From contig OY978103.1 of assembly GCA_963854735.1 (NCBI GenBank), forward strand, positions 1 through 64,000: a stretch of 64,000 bases of DNA, read 5' to 3'. Each line of letters begins with the position of its first letter. Position 1 is the first letter of the stretch. The position numbers were made by a program, and so were the translations under genes. Positions 10,301 through 22,198 of this stretch are shown piece by piece. Source of the stretch: Marvania coccoides. Lineage: Eukaryota > Chlorophyta > Trebouxiophyceae > Chlorellales > Chlorellaceae. Below the pieces are notes generated by a model. That model saw only the letters and a program-made list of their open reading frames with translations, ran no database searches and was not told where the DNA came from.

Positions 10301-13300
10301 CACGCCTTGTACACCCCAGCCTCGGGGGTGGGAGCCATGGACACAATCTGCCAGGCAGACCCAGCTGCCGCCTCAGCCTGCTGCTGGAACATGCTGTCCA
10401 CGCCAACAGCTGCAACGCCGCTGCCGCCGCCACGCTGCCGCACCCGCCTGCTGCTGGGATCGGCGGCTGCGGCCTCACGCTGCCGCTTGCGTGTCTCCCG
10501 GGTGCGCCTCCACTGCTCCTTCTTGGCAGCCAGCCACCTTGTGAAGCTCTCGTGCCGCTGTGCAGGGGGCGGCGGCGGAGATGAGAGGCCCACAGCGTCC
10601 TCCTCCTCCACCACCACTGCTGCCTCCTGCTCCTCATCTGGATGCCTCGGCTGCTGGTCATGCGGGGTGACGTCCACTGCGGAGACAATGCCCACCTGGG
10701 CAGCCCCAGGGGCGGCAGCAGTGTTGGGCCCGGCGCCAAAGTCCTCCAGGTCGGCCACTGCAGGTACGCGCGGGCGCTGCGGCCCAGCCTCCCCCGCGGC
10801 TGCGTCCGCTGCCGCCTTCTTGGCCCCCGCTGCCTTGAACATTGCGTCCAGCTTGGTCTGTCGGTGGGTGCCCTCCTTCTCTGCCACCTTTCTGTGCAGC
10901 CAGTCTGGGTGGCGCACGCGAGGCACGGGGTTTGCCACGCGCTGCATCGCTGCTGGGATGGTGATGATCTTCTGGATGGAGCTCCCCAGCCTCTCCTTGT
11001 AGTACTCCCAGTCCACAATGTCCCGCACGTCAGGCACGCGGGTGGGGTCGCCTGTAACGAGAAAAACAAGGGGAAAAGCATGACAGAAAAAATCAGAGGT
11101 ATCAGCAAATAAATTTCGTAACATTCAGCCCCCAACAAGCCCCCTTTAACTCACCCCTCGCCACGTCGCTGCCGCACCACTTGCGCAGGTAGGCGCGCGC
11201 CACGGAGGGCTCGGTGGAGAAGATGGCCACCGGAATGGCGCGCTCGCTGGTGGGGTGCCCCTTTGGGTACGCCGCCACCACGTAGTGGCACACCAGCCCC
11301 TTGTCCCGCACCCGCTCGTCGCCCAGAAACTGCGCCAGCCGCGTGGCGGTGGTGATGGCGCAGCTCTTGCGCCCGCCGTAGTCCTCCAGCCCCTTGCTCA
11401 TGACGCTCATTTCCGAGATGAGGTCCACCACCTCGTGGTCGGTGAGGTCAACGCCGCGCGTGTCCAGCATGTCAAGCCACCGGTTGGCAACCGCACCCAC
11501 CGCGCTGTAGCATTCCTCCAGGCTGGTGCCCAGCAGGAACTGGTCAAACACCTCGCCCTGAAACACCTTGATCAGCTTGAGCTCCCCCCGCCGCTTGAGC
11601 TCAAAGCCCTTGAGCTCCGCCAGCGACCCGTCAAAGTTGAACACCGCGTACCGCTTTTTGATCAGCTTGCCCTCCTCCTTGGAGGCTGGCAGCACCATGG
11701 CCTGGTAGGGCCCATCCACCTCGAACTCGATAGTCATTTCCGACGACGTCGCATACAGGTGGCGGTCGGGGTCAACCAGCGTGGCAAACTGGTCGTTGGT
11801 GTTGTGCTGGGCCACCATCACGTTGAGCATGGCGCAGGGGTACGACATCTTGAACTTCTTGCCGGTGGTCTTGTGCGTAAAGGTGAAGTCCTCTGGGAAC
11901 GACTTTGGCAGCACGCACCAAATGCCATCGGTGTCCAGCTCGAGGGGGCGACCCACCTGGGCGATGAGCTCGTTGGCGCGCTTGATGATGTTGGCGCCCG
12001 TGTGGGTGACCACCCCCGCCATCTCCATCGAGTACCACCGCGCGCCCTTGCGCATGACGTAGCCGTAGAACGAGTTGAGGATGCACTTGTGGGCCAGCTG
12101 CAGGGAGTCGTACAGCACCACCATGTCCTGCGCCTCGGCGATGCGCACCGCGTTGCCGCTCTTGCGCGCGTCGTCCAGCTTGCCCTTCCACACCTTGTTG
12201 AGGCCCTTGTACTCGTAGCGGCGGTCGCGGAACGCGCGCACGGTGTCGTAGTAGAAGCCGTTCTCGCGCTGGCAAACCCCAGCCACGCGCTGCTCCGCGG
12301 CGGGCTTGTTCAGCACGCGCTTGTACACTTTCTGGCAGTACTTTTTGAGGCGTTCCTTGAGCAGCTTGGCACGCTCGTCGCCTGGCAGTTCGTCCCAGGT
12401 GCGGGGGCGGCCGCCGGGCGCCTCCGCGGGGAAAGCCTCCGCCTGCAGCTGCGCCTTGAGCGACAGGTACTCTGCGCGCGTGGCGGAGTAGCTCTCCCCC
12501 CTCCACACCCACTCCATCGCGCGCAGGCACGTCTTGCCGGGGCGGTTGAAGTCGCACGCGGCGCAGTCCTCGTCGGTCACCACCGCAGAGGGCTGCAGCC
12601 GGTTGGTGAGGATGATGTTGGGGTACATGGCCGCCACATCGAGGTGGTAGATGAGCGGGGGCTCCTCGCGAACGGGGCGGTCGCGCAGATCCTCCAGCTT
12701 GGCAGCAATGGCAGCCCGCACCTCTGCAAAGTTGTCCACGTCCTCCACGTTGTCCCACTTTGCGTCCGTCTTGAGCGCGTACTCCAAGTCGCCGTCCAGC
12801 TTGTCCAGCAGCGCCTGGTAGCCGGCGCTGGCGCAGCGGAACTTGCAGGGCAGGTCGGCGCGGAACACGCCGCTCTCCAGCGCCTCCACCTTGCCCCCGA
12901 TGTAGGTCTCGCTCTCCAGCAGGTGGCCCTTGTGCATCTTCTCCGCCACCGCCGTGTGCTTGTTGGGCGCCACCACGTTGGCCTGGGAGGCCTGCACCAT
13001 CAGCAGTGCCTCGCACAGGGTGCCAGACCCCTTGCGTAGCACCTCGTCGGGGGGCATGGGGATGATGGTGGACAGCGAGAAGATGAAGGGGTGGATGTAG
13101 GTCATGTAGAGGTAGTAGGTGGCCACGGCGTCAGACACAGAGTAGGACGCCATTGCCTGGGGCTGCTCGGCCGCAAGGCGCACCATTTCCTCGGGGTCCA
13201 CCTCCACGGGGTCGTACCCCAGCTTGTACTTGGTCACCATCTGTGTTGGCAGCGAGAAAGTGGGGTCAGAAATATGTAATTCTTAAATACGTAAATAATT

Positions 13301-14861
13301 TTGTGAATGAGGAGAGAAGAAGTGCGGCTCGCTACAAACCCCCCCATCACAATGATTTTGTTCCTTCCCTTCCCTCCCTTCCCTCCCTTCCCTCCCTCCC
13401 CTCCCCCTCCCTCTTCTCACCTTGAGCCCCCTGGACCCCTGCGGCAGGTACGAGTCGCGGTTCACCCAGTGCAGGCAGTCCATGTGCACGGCGCTGCGGG
13501 ACAGGCACTCCCCAGACTTGCGCATGCTGAACCCAATCTCCTTGGCCATGTCCATGCCGTGCTTGGCTGCGCGCGTCTCGATGAAGGGCCAGTCAAAGTA
13601 GTCGCCGTTGTAGGTGACGTAGATGCCGGGCTGCGTGGCGCGCATGTGGTCGAACCAGCACCGCAGGGTGGCCTCCTCGTTGGCGCAGTTGAACACGTGG
13701 AAGGGCCCCTCGAACTCTGGCTTGGGGGTGTACTCAAAGTCGGCGATGTCTGCTGCCACCACCTCCCTGTTGATGATCAGGTACCCCTGCCGGTCCAGCA
13801 TGTACGAGATCATAAAGACCTGGTCATACTCTGAGTTGGGGAACTGCAGCGGCAGCTTGGTGGTCTCGATGTCGAACGCGCAGATGCGGGGCTCGGCGCG
13901 CTGCAGCAGGTCGGGGCGGCGCTCCAGCACGATGGTGCCGCCCACCGCGCGCACGGCGAACCAGTGCCCGCACCGCACATCGGTGTCGATGGCGAAGCGC
14001 ACGTGGTAGGGCACGTCGTACTCGCGGATGTCCTCGATCGCGTCAACGCCCTCCTGCAGGCGCTCGCGGGCAGCACCGCCACCGCCAGAGGGTCCACCCC
14101 CGCCAGCTGCTGCCGCGTACGCCGCTGTGCCGTCCTTCCTGTTGCGGTTCCTTGCCACCACGGGCGCGATCTCCCTGCGCACCGCCATCAGCTGGTCGAC
14201 GTTTTTGAAGCTCAGCTTCAGCAGGCGACGCTTCAGCCCCGACAGGTGGTTCTTCAGGTCCAGGTCCTCCCGCTCCACTATCTCCACCTCCGCCAGCTGC
14301 CCCGCAAACTTTCGCCTCAGCCACGAGTCCACCTCCATCTCCAGGCCGTCACGCACTTGCAGATAAAAGTAGGGCGCAAACTCGACCTGGGCCTTGAACA
14401 TGGAACCGTCCTGGCACTGGAAGTAGCAGTTGACCACGCTCATGGCCTGCCCGGTCTCCTTGTCAGCGCGCTGGGACTGCAACACGTTTGGTGAGGGGGG
14501 CGGTGAGGTGAACTTTGATTTCTTTTTAATTCGGGAATTCGACGTGGTGCTGCAACAGTACAGCCAAGACTCTACTCACCGAGTTCATGTTCATCAGCCA
14601 CCCCAGGCGGTCAGGGCCGTCTGTGTAGAGCTCAAACCCCAGTGCTGCCTCCAGCACATGGTCATCTTCCTGGACCTTTGGGTCGGCACCAGGGGCACCC
14701 TCGTCGCGACGGTTGATGAAGTTTCCATTCTTCAGGTTCATCCCGCGGTTCAGCAACCGCTTGTTGCCACGCCCGCGACCCCCTCCATCGCCTGCGTCTC
14801 GAGCTCGCAAGGAACTCTTCCCTGCCCCGCGAATACCGCCAAATGCCGGGGCTCCGCTCAT
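7333..14861 (-). CDS. POLE: DNA polymerase epsilon catalytic subunit
   Basis: Leading-strand replicative B-family polymerase with 3'-5' exonuclease. Six exons (minus strand): 14861-14580, 14476-13421, 13240-11155, 11051-10123, 10017-9440 and 9349-7333; all phases agree and give 2,315 residues, the usual POLE size. Exonuclease motif FDIETT lies in exon 2. Polymerase motifs in exon 3 include [17 protein letters not shown] and [11 protein letters not shown]. Exon 4 starts with [13 protein letters not shown], the end of the polymerase half. Exons 5-6 are the inactive C-terminal polymerase-like half, ending in two cysteine modules: CysA (CPSC...CGTC) and CysB (CCKC...CDVC), which bind the accessory subunit. 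The first exon is Gly/Arg-rich and disordered. The gene lies about 5 kb inside the repeats, unusually telomere-proximal for an essential gene. Confidence 0.97.
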
Positions 14862-15165
14862 CCTGCCGTCTGTGTCAAGTGTTCTGCTGCAATATTATTG
14901 TTGCATAATGGTACCAAGCTAAAAAACTTTGAACGATCGAAATGAGTTTATTTTCAAATGGCAATGAAAGTGTTGCTCCTCGCTTGCACTCTACAGCGTA
15001 TAAATCATTTATTTGTTCAATTGGAATGGGGATGTCAAAGTGCCGCAGGGAGCTGAAATTCGCAACTAAATTTTAAATCTGACTGTGTGCAGCATGCACG
15101 CAGCACGCTCTCTTTTCGAGAGACAGTGAATACCAGCGCGATACCTCAGCTTCTGGAAATTTAGT
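14862..15165. promoter_or_regulatory. Divergent intergenic region, POLE / TauD-like gene
   Basis: The 304-bp AT-rich spacer separates two divergently transcribed starts and must hold both promoters. I see no clear TATA box or repeated operator-like motif in it. Confidence 0.4.
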
Positions 15166-16217
15166 ATGCTTGTACGGAGGCTGTTGTGTGGTCGCACGCC
15201 TGGCAAACCCCTTCTGGCAGCAACAAGGCCTTTAAAATTCAAAATTATGGCATCAACATCAGCAACACACCCTGCCTACACCCTGTCGCCTCTGCCCGTG
15301 TTTGGGGTGGTGGCCCACGGCATCGACCTAAAAAAACCCATTCCCGACCCCGTGATAGAACGAATCAAGGAGGACGTCACAAAGTGCGTTGTTGTTCTTG
15401 ATTTTGCGCTGCCGGCCGGCGGCGTTGACCAAGATTGTTCCTCGTTGCTTCACACTTCATTTTAATGTGTAGACACCGCATCGTCGTGTTCCGTGACCAA
15501 GGAGTCGTATCTGGCGACCGCCATGTCAAGATTTCGCAGTGGTTTGGCCCCTGCGAGTCGACATTTTACAAGCACCCCGCCTCCCCACACCCAGACGTGT
15601 TCAGAGTATCAAACGACAGGCGAGAGGGGTGCACAGGGGTGGGGCGCACCGGGTGGCATGTCGACGGCAGCTTCCAGCACGCCCCTTTCGCTTATTCTTT
15701 GTACCACATTGTGGCGGCACCCTCAGCAGGCGCGACGCTGTTTGCGCCGTTGCACGACATAATTGCCTCGCTGCCGGCAGAGCAGCGCGCCCGTTGGGAG
15801 CGGCTGTCCATGGCCAGCGATCGCCGTGGCGGCAGCGTCAAGCCCCTGATCTACAGCCACCCCGTGTCAGGGCTGGACACGCTGTGCTTCCACCTGGGCA
15901 TGACCGCGGCGTTTGTGTGGGACCATGGCACGCCGCAGGCCAGGATCGCTTCCCCGGCCGAGACGGAGGCGCTGCTGGCGGAGATTGAGCAGGTGTTCAA
16001 GCACACTGCGCGGCACCTGGTGTATGCGCACCACTGGCGTCATGGCGACTTTATGATCTCAGACAACGCTGCGGTGGGGCACGAGGCAACTGAAGACACG
16101 CAGGCGCCCAGGGATCTGGTGGGGCTGCGAGTGCTGCACCGCACCACGGTGCAGGGCACAGCTCCACCCGAAAAAAAATACAAGGTGGACGCCAGCGGGC
16201 GGCGAATAGCAGAGTGA
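15166..16217 (+). CDS. TauD-family Fe(II)/2-oxoglutarate dioxygenase
   Basis: Two exons, 15166-15383 and 15473-16217 (donor AAA|GTGCGT, acceptor GTGTAG), giving 320 residues. The junction recreates the TauD-type strand KHRIVVFRDQG. The iron site is visible: GWHVDGS supplies the HxD pair, and the distal His lies in DNAAVGHEATED, followed by the 2-oxoglutarate-binding Arg region LRVLHRTTVQG. Family members hydroxylate small acids such as taurine, sulfonates, phenoxyacetates or gamma-butyrobetaine; the substrate cannot be read from sequence. The first 27 residues are Arg/Leu-rich without acidic residues, like a mitochondrial or plastid presequence; an internal ATG at 15247 would give a 293-residue cytosolic form. 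Confidence 0.88.
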
Positions 16218-16385
16218 TACTTGAGCAGCATTACATGAGCTCAACAGCAGCAAGTGCGCCTACTGGCATATAAAACTAAATGTAAAGAGCGAAAGGAAGA
16301 GAGCATGAAAAAAACAAAGCAGAACAGTAAAAAAGTCGGTTGGGAAATTATGATTTAGAGAAAAGAAAGTGTCTCAGTCGCAGTC

Positions 16386-17227
16386 TCAGTCCTTCTTGTT
16401 CATGTTGAGGACGTACCCCACCGCTGCGAGCCACCCTGCCACCGACAGCACGCGCGGCATGATGAGCGACAGCACTGGCGCATGCGCCGCCGCCTCAAGG
16501 ATGACGCCGCCAACGCCCAGCACCAGCAGCACAGAGTTGATGGGCAGCTTGGGGGTACCGTCCTTGCCGATGGTCCACCCAGCTCCCGACGATGCGTCGT
16601 TTGAGGTGTCGATGACCTTGAGAGCGGTGGGCACAATGTCCAAAAAGGGCACACGCACAAAGGCGCGGGAGTCGTTGGCCTTCTTGGCGTCAAGCACGGT
16701 GCCCTCGGGGGCCAGAGTGGAGGGGTCCACGGAGGGGGCGGACAGCACCAGGGAGAACAGGTAGGCCACGCCTGCGGCGGCGCCAGCGGGCTCCGCCACC
16801 AAGCCCAGCAGCAGGTTGAGGCCGGGGATGGAGTGGGCCACGGCGTCGATCAGGGCGGCGCCGGCGTATGGGAGCGAGCCCTCCAGAGTCTGGATGCGCT
16901 CAATCTCCGCGTCGCGGTTCTCGTTGGTGGCCACCACAACGGCGGTGACGGCAGCGCCACCCACGGCAGATCCGATCAGATTCACAAACAGGTTGGTGTC
17001 GGAGAGGGCGTGCGGCACCATGCGGAAGGCGCGAGAAGGGCGCTGGACGGCTGCAGCACGCAATTGAACGAAGAAGAGTGGGTTCATTGATTAAAGATGG
17101 GGAAATGACAGTCCGGCAGCGCAATTGCAGCGTGTTCGCCTCGTGTAGGCATCTACCCACTGTACTCACCGCACTTCTTCACGGCCAGAGAGGCGCCAAG
17201 GGTGGCGGACTTGACGGCAGTCAGCAT
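16386..17227 (-). CDS. Predicted plastid membrane protein, unknown function
   Basis: Two exons, 17227-17170 and 17050-16386, with phase 1 at the junction, giving 240 residues. The N-terminus (MLTAVKSATLGASLAVKK...RPSRAFRMVPHA) is basic, Ser/Ala-rich and lacks acidic residues: a typical chloroplast transit peptide. The mature part has several hydrophobic segments (FVNLIGSAVGGAAVTAVVVA; GVAYLFSLVLSAP; SVLLVLGVGGVILEAAAHA; VLSVAGWLAAVGYVL) separated by a soluble stretch. It looks like a conserved, annotated-as-hypothetical thylakoid or envelope protein of the green lineage, but I cannot put a name on it. It is convergent with the TauD-like gene, 168 bp apart. Confidence 0.75.
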
Positions 17228-17711
17228 GTTGATTTGTGTGAAAATAAACGGGTTTTCGAGAGCGTGGGTTTGCTGAGGCCTGCGGTGGCTGGCGATCCAA
17301 AATGAGGTGACTGTTGTTGAACAATTTGCAAAGGGTGGGAGCATTTTGAGTAGAGATGGCGACGTTTGCATGCCTGATCTGTTTTTATCCAAAATTTTGT
17401 TCAAAAAAAGGCCTGACAGCTGCCTGCTGAAAATTTTGGGGCAAAATTGGGCGAGTCCTAAGGAATGGGGCTGTTGTGTTAAAGACTTGCGAAGCACACC
17501 CAAACCATCAACCTTGCGTTCTTTGATCAAGTTGAAGCAAGCGGCGGCAAGCGCTCTTCTTCTCTCTTTTAATGTAAAATATACAGTTTCTTACAGAGTT
17601 TACAGGGGGGGAAGTGTTGCGTATGCATGTTATGCATGAAAACTAGATATCTTGTCCTGAATCGGGTGCATCACTACAATGTTTTGTCAAGGCTATCCGA
17701 ACCCAGGAGCT
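17228..17711. other. Spacer upstream of the plastid membrane protein gene
   Basis: About 480 bp of mixed AT-rich sequence between the start of the plastid membrane protein and the end of the ankyrin remnant. No gene or repeat stands out. Confidence 0.4.
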
Positions 17712-18345
17712 CTAAGCCAGCGCCGCAGCTGCGATCTGCATGCGCACCTCCTGGTCGAACGTGGGCATCAGCCTCGCCAGAAACATCAGAGCGGTGCGCG
17801 CCCGCAGCTTGGTCGTCTCATCCAGCTTGCCAGCCAGCTGCAGCAGAGCATCGGGGTCGTGCCGAACCTTCATCAGCGCACGCACGACCCAGGCCGGGGC
17901 AGGGCTGGGGCACCAGCTCCCAGCGGCGGAGCCCAGATGACACCAGTCAGGAGAAGACATCGAAGCAGTCCTGCTTGTTGGTTAGGAAGCGCTGCGATGG
18001 TAACTCGAGCTCGGCGTCAGCTTCAAGCATGGCGGCCACCTCGTCGTGACCGCCGTAGCCACCCAGGAAAAGCGGGCTTCCGCACATTGGATATGCCTGA
18101 GATACGGCAGCGCCGTGCTGGAGCAGCAGCGCCACGGTAGACGTGTGCCCCATGGTGCTGGCCCAGCACAGTGCGTCCATGCCGTTGGCTCCATACCTTC
18201 ACAGAGAAGCCCCACGCTGCAAAATGAAAACTGCCACGCGGTTGAAAGAAGCGAGAGCGACAGCGTCAATGCGAGCTCCGCTTGCCAGCAAGGTCGCTGC
18301 GACGTCTAGGTTGTCGTATTGAGCTGCTATGCGCAATGCTTCAAA
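17712..18345 (-). pseudogene. Ankyrin-repeat gene remnant
   Basis: Minus-strand translation shows ankyrin-like units: a stretch ending NLDVAATLLASGA, then VAVFILQRGAS, then ALCWASTMGHTSTVALLLQHG and PLFLGGYGGHDEVAAMLE. The series is interrupted by an in-frame TGA at 18199-18201 and by a second stop at 17947-17949. After that, coding-like sequence resumes in another frame (DPDALLQLAGKL...RARTALMFLARL) up to a stop at 17712-17714. No ATG-led frame or splice set rejoins the parts cleanly, so it looks decayed. A live gene with an unusual intron around 18.2 kb is not fully excluded. Confidence 0.5.
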
Positions 18346-18856
18346 TTATGTTACAAGTCTTCCCTGAAATCGAAAAGGGGAGGAATTTCCACGTCAATTA
18401 TTAAAGAAAACAATGGAAAAAAGGAATGGGGTGGAAAATAATTCACGCTTGGAAGTATCAGACACCAATCAAAGCCACAGCCATGCATGAACCAAAAAAT
18501 TTGGAACCCGATTACGGGGGAAAAAATCGAAAAGTCTGTACAGGTGGAGGAAGAGAGAGACAAACGAAAATTGCATTTTTTCATATGCCCAATTGCATTT
18601 GTCGGCAATGTCCTTGGTTTAACAACCAACAACCAACGAAAGCCATGATTTAAAAAAAAAATGATTAACGAACATTCATCATACGTGTACTTATTAATAA
18701 ATGATCACATTTCTTGGGCATATGCTGTGAAAATGGGAATGGTAGAAGGGGGAAACGAAAGTGAGAAAGGGAAAGGGTCAGTCACACTAAGCAACACTCA
18801 CTTGGTGGCGCGCTCAACAACAGTCACAACACTGCATGAACAGATATCGGCAATCG
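18346..18856. other. AT-rich spacer
   Basis: About 510 bp of purine-rich, AT-rich sequence with no supported gene. It contains 'ttttttcatatgccca' (18579-18594) and 'tgggcatatg' (18716-18725), which share the core of a short dispersed motif seen at 40.3, 40.9 and 52.5 kb. Confidence 0.4.
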
Positions 18857-20674
18857 TCAACACTTCTTGTCCGCCAGCTTGTCCAGCAGCCGCAGCGTTG
18901 CCTCGAAGAAGGGGGCCACCGTGCTGATCTGCACGCGCTCATCCGGGCTGTGAGCCCCAGTGATGGTGGGCCCATACGATACACTCTGGCACCCCGGCAG
19001 CTTCTCACCAATGATGCCGCATTCTAGCCCAGCATGGATGGCCTTCACCTCCGGCTCACACCCAGCCACCTCTGCGATGGCCTCCTTGGTCAGCCGCACC
19101 ACCTCTGCGTCGGGTTCAGGCGCCCACCCGGGGTACGCGACGTCCTGCTCAACCTCGGCGCCGCATAGCGCGCCCATGCGCCGGATGACGCCGCGGGTGC
19201 GCTCCAGCGCTGGCATCAGAGTGCTGCGGGTAGAGCACTGCATCCTGTACTTTGCCGTGATGGCAGAGCTATGCCCCTCCTCCCGCACCACCGCCACCAC
19301 CGAGGCGAGGTTGGAGGAGGTCTCGACAAGCCCAGGCACGGAGTGGCTGTGCTTGATGACGCCGTGGGGGAGCGCGCTGATCAGCGTCAGCATGCGCTCC
19401 GCCTCTGCCGGGGTCAGAGCGGTGGGAGGGACGTCGTTGGGGGCAACATCGCTGCCGCCCACCCTCATCTCGACCTCTTTGGCGCCAAACTCGGCCTGAA
19501 ACTCGGCCTCTACGCGCGCCACCACTGCCCGCACCTCCTCTGCGTGTTCGTGCGGCACCGACAGCAGCGCGCGTGCCTCCCTGGGTATGGCGTTGCGCTT
19601 GTCGCCTCCTTCTATCCAGGCGAGGCGGGCGCGGGGCACGGCCTCCAACGCCGCCTCCACCACCGCCGCCGCCATCTTGACTGCGTTCCCCCTGTCTTCG
19701 TGTATATTGATGCCAGAGTGGCCGCCCATGAGGCCAGCCACCTGCACCAGCACCCCGACAGCGCCGCGAGGAAGGGCCTCAATGCCCAGCTCAAGCGTCA
19801 GCACAGAGTCGCCGCCGCCAGCGCACCCAATGAACACCCCCGGCCACTCTTCGGTGTCCAGGTTGACCAGGGTGCGGCCGCTGAGCATGGAGCCGTCGAG
19901 CCCGAAAGCACCCGTCAGACCGGTCTCCTCGTCCACGGTGAACAGCGCCTCGATGGGGGGCAGCTTGGCGGTTCCCGGCAGGTCCAGCACCGCCAGCGCC
20001 GCAGCCACGCCGATGCCGTTGTCAGCGCCCAGGGTTGTGCCGTCGGCAGTCACCCAGTCGCCGTCGCGTACCAGGCGAATGGGGTCGGCGTGGAAATCGT
20101 GCTCCGTGTCGGCGTTCTTCTCAGTCACCTGTAAGAGGCGGGTAGAGGCGGGTATGAAAAAGGAAAACGGGGTGACTATGGGTGAGAACGAAGACGGCAA
20201 CACGAAAACTAAGTAATAATAATACTAATTCAATAGTAATGATGGCGTAGAAACCAATGAGCTCACCATGTCGATGTGGCCCTGGATGATGACGGGGGCA
20301 GCGCTTTCGCCGCCGCCCGACCCCGGGCGCTTGATCACCATGTTGCCCACTGCGTCCTGCTGCCACGCCAGGCTGTGCTCGTCTGCAAACGCTTTGAGCC
20401 AATCCAGGACGCGGCCCTCGTGCTTGGAGGGGCGGGGAATGGCCGACAGCTCTTCAAAGAACTTCCAAAGGCTGGCTGGCTGCAGGTCAGTCTCGTTGAG
20501 GTCTGCCTGCCTCAACGACGCTTCGCTTCCCGACACCATGGATGCTCGACGGGGGGCAGGCGCCGAAGCGCGGAGGGGGGAAACACGCGTGGATTGCAAA
20601 GCGTTTACGGCGGCGATGGTGCGGTTCAAAATCTGTGCGATGGAGGGGCGTGCAAACGAAGATGATTGAAGCAT
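18857..20674 (-). CDS. pepD: Aminoacyl-histidine dipeptidase (PepD, M20C metallopeptidase)
   Basis: Two exons, 20674-20267 and 20128-18857 (phase 0), giving 559 residues. The junction rebuilds the first metal site HIDMV-TEKNADTEHDF, matching the PepD signature HIDMV.EKN. Further hallmarks are LGADNGIG (bridging Asp), FTVDEETGLTGA (catalytic Glu pair), NLDTEEWP, GLMGGHSG and HAGLECGIIGEKLPG. The enzyme hydrolyses Xaa-His and other dipeptides with two zinc ions. Bacterial PepD is about 485 residues; the extra ~60 N-terminal residues are Ser/Arg/Ala-rich and probably target an organelle. The ATG at 20674 is the first in frame. PepD-type M20C enzymes are mostly bacterial, so an endosymbiotic or transferred origin is likely. 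Confidence 0.93.
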
Positions 20675-21347
20675 GAACCCCAATGAAAAGCGAGCGGTAC
20701 ACAGCCTCAGCGCTGCCGCCTCGATCTGATAGCAACTGCAAAATGCAATGTCTGTTTATTTTTTTGTGTTTCAATTTCGAAGTACTGTGGGCCATAAGAT
20801 TTCGTCTGCCAAAAAAAACAGGACCAAACCCACCGTCTTCTCTAGAAGACTGCGTTGCCTGCCGTGTGGATTACATCGCGACTTTTGAGTCGGACACCGG
20901 TCGGGTTTGCTTCCAACACAGGAGGAAAAAATCCCCGTGGAATTGTTCTGATTGTTACTTCGTCCCATAATTACACCATGGCCTGAAATTTCGGCATTCT
21001 GTTACCATTTAAAGTCAAAGATAGAGTCGCATCAAGGGGCTCCCCTCTTCCCTCGGGACGTTTTCGGGACGTTGTATGTACCATGTATTCGATGTCTACT
21101 TTGTCCTCTCCCGCTAGAGTTCTGGGAGCTGGGATCCTGGATGATTATCGCTGAGGGCTTGAATCTGATTGATTCTAGCGCATCGTGGACAAACCTGCCG
21201 CACATACATTTCCCGATAATAACTGAATGAATAACAGAAATGGCCTTGCTTGTAGTTGCTTTGTTGAGCGACCTCTCTCCTACGCCAGGCGTGCTTACAC
21301 ATTAATTATCAAGTAAATTAGCTTTAAAAAGAGGGAAGGCGCTGTCA
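20675..21347. other. Spacer, PepD gene to mS33 gene
   Basis: About 670 bp with no convincing coding sequence. It contains a small palindrome GTCTTCT-CT-AGAAGAC (near 20836) and a direct duplication of CGGGACGTT near 21055-21075. It includes the PepD promoter and the mS33 3' end. Confidence 0.4.
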
Positions 21348-21989
21348 TCACTTCTTCTTGGTGCTGCGCTTGCCCGCACCCTTTTTGGGAGGCGCTTTGC
21401 CTCTGCGTTTCAAGCGATCAAGCTTTAGCTTGGCCCTGCAAAACGCACAAAGGTTTAATGTTAGCATTGGCATGCTGGCAGCAATGGGATGGGCACTGTA
21501 AAGCAACATAATGATGGGGGGAAACGGAGCTGGCAGGCCTCCTCTCTCAACACCTGAAACACACCTCTCAGCTTTCAGGTCTACCATCAACGGATCTGCC
21601 TTGACAAGGTCTGATGGGTAGTACGCCGCCAGTGTGGGCCCCAGCAGCTTGTTCCGCAGCACCTTCCTCCCGCTCCGTAGCCCGTTGCCAATGTGCGTCC
21701 CAAAGATGCGAGCGCGGATCTCCTCGATGCTCTCCAATGGTTGCGGCGCGCCAGAACCGCCGCCAGGTGGTTGTGCCGCGGCACTGTACCCTCGGGAGAC
21801 CCCCGCTGGCTGGGCGCACGATGAAGGTCCTGCCGCCGACGCCAGCGGCAGCAGCGAAGTCAGGCCGAAGAGGCGCGGGGCGCCGCCTGACGCAGGCAAT
21901 CCGGAGGTCATAAAACTGTCCACAGCTGCTGGGGTGAGGTGCAGTCGCCGCAGCCCGGAGAACAGCTGACTCAATCCATTTTTCCACAT
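21348..21989 (-). CDS. MRPS33: Mitochondrial small ribosomal subunit protein mS33
   Basis: Two exons, 21989-21565 and 21435-21348, giving 170 residues. The core matches mS33 (MRP-S33/Rsm27): RIFGTHIGNGLRSGRKVL, then YYPSDLVKADPLMVDLKAER and a very basic tail RLKRRGKAPPKKGAGKR. The ~75-residue N-terminal extension is rich in Ser, Arg, Leu and Ala with SRGYSAAA near its end, as in mitochondrial presequences. mS33 sits in the head of the mitoribosomal small subunit. It is divergent with YCF66, with 209 bp between starts. Confidence 0.92.
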   Translation of the reverse strand: MWKNGLSQLFSGLRRLHLTPAAVDSFMTSGLPASGGAPRLFGLTSLLPLASAAGPSSCAQPAGVSRGYSAAAQPPGGGSGAPQPLESIEEIRARIFGTHIGNGLRSGRKVLRNKLLGPTLAAYYPSDLVKADPLMVDLKAERCVSGVERGGLPAPFPPIIMLLYSAHPIAASMPMLTLNLCAFCRAKLKLDRLKRRGKAPPKKGAGKRSTKKK

Positions 21990-22198
21990 TTTTCAGGGAA
22001 AACTGATCGTGGCCCGCAGGTGCGGCAAGAGTAAACTAATGTTTCAACGAATTTATAAATTCACAAACTGCACCACGGGGTGTTGCATTGCGTTTGGAGA
22101 GAGACTCTCTCTGAGAAAAAAGAAAATGAAGGCAGAAACAACAGGCGCAAGCCCTTCTGCTAAATAATTGCTGTATATATATAAAATCGATCCCCAAA

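Noticed and set aside
11255..13039. 594-codon plus-strand ORF
   Set aside because: It is antisense to the POLE polymerase domain; a GC-rich shadow frame.
18199..18201. TGA as selenocysteine in the ankyrin gene
   Set aside because: Ankyrin proteins are not selenoproteins. No SECIS-like element is seen, and a second stop and frame change follow.
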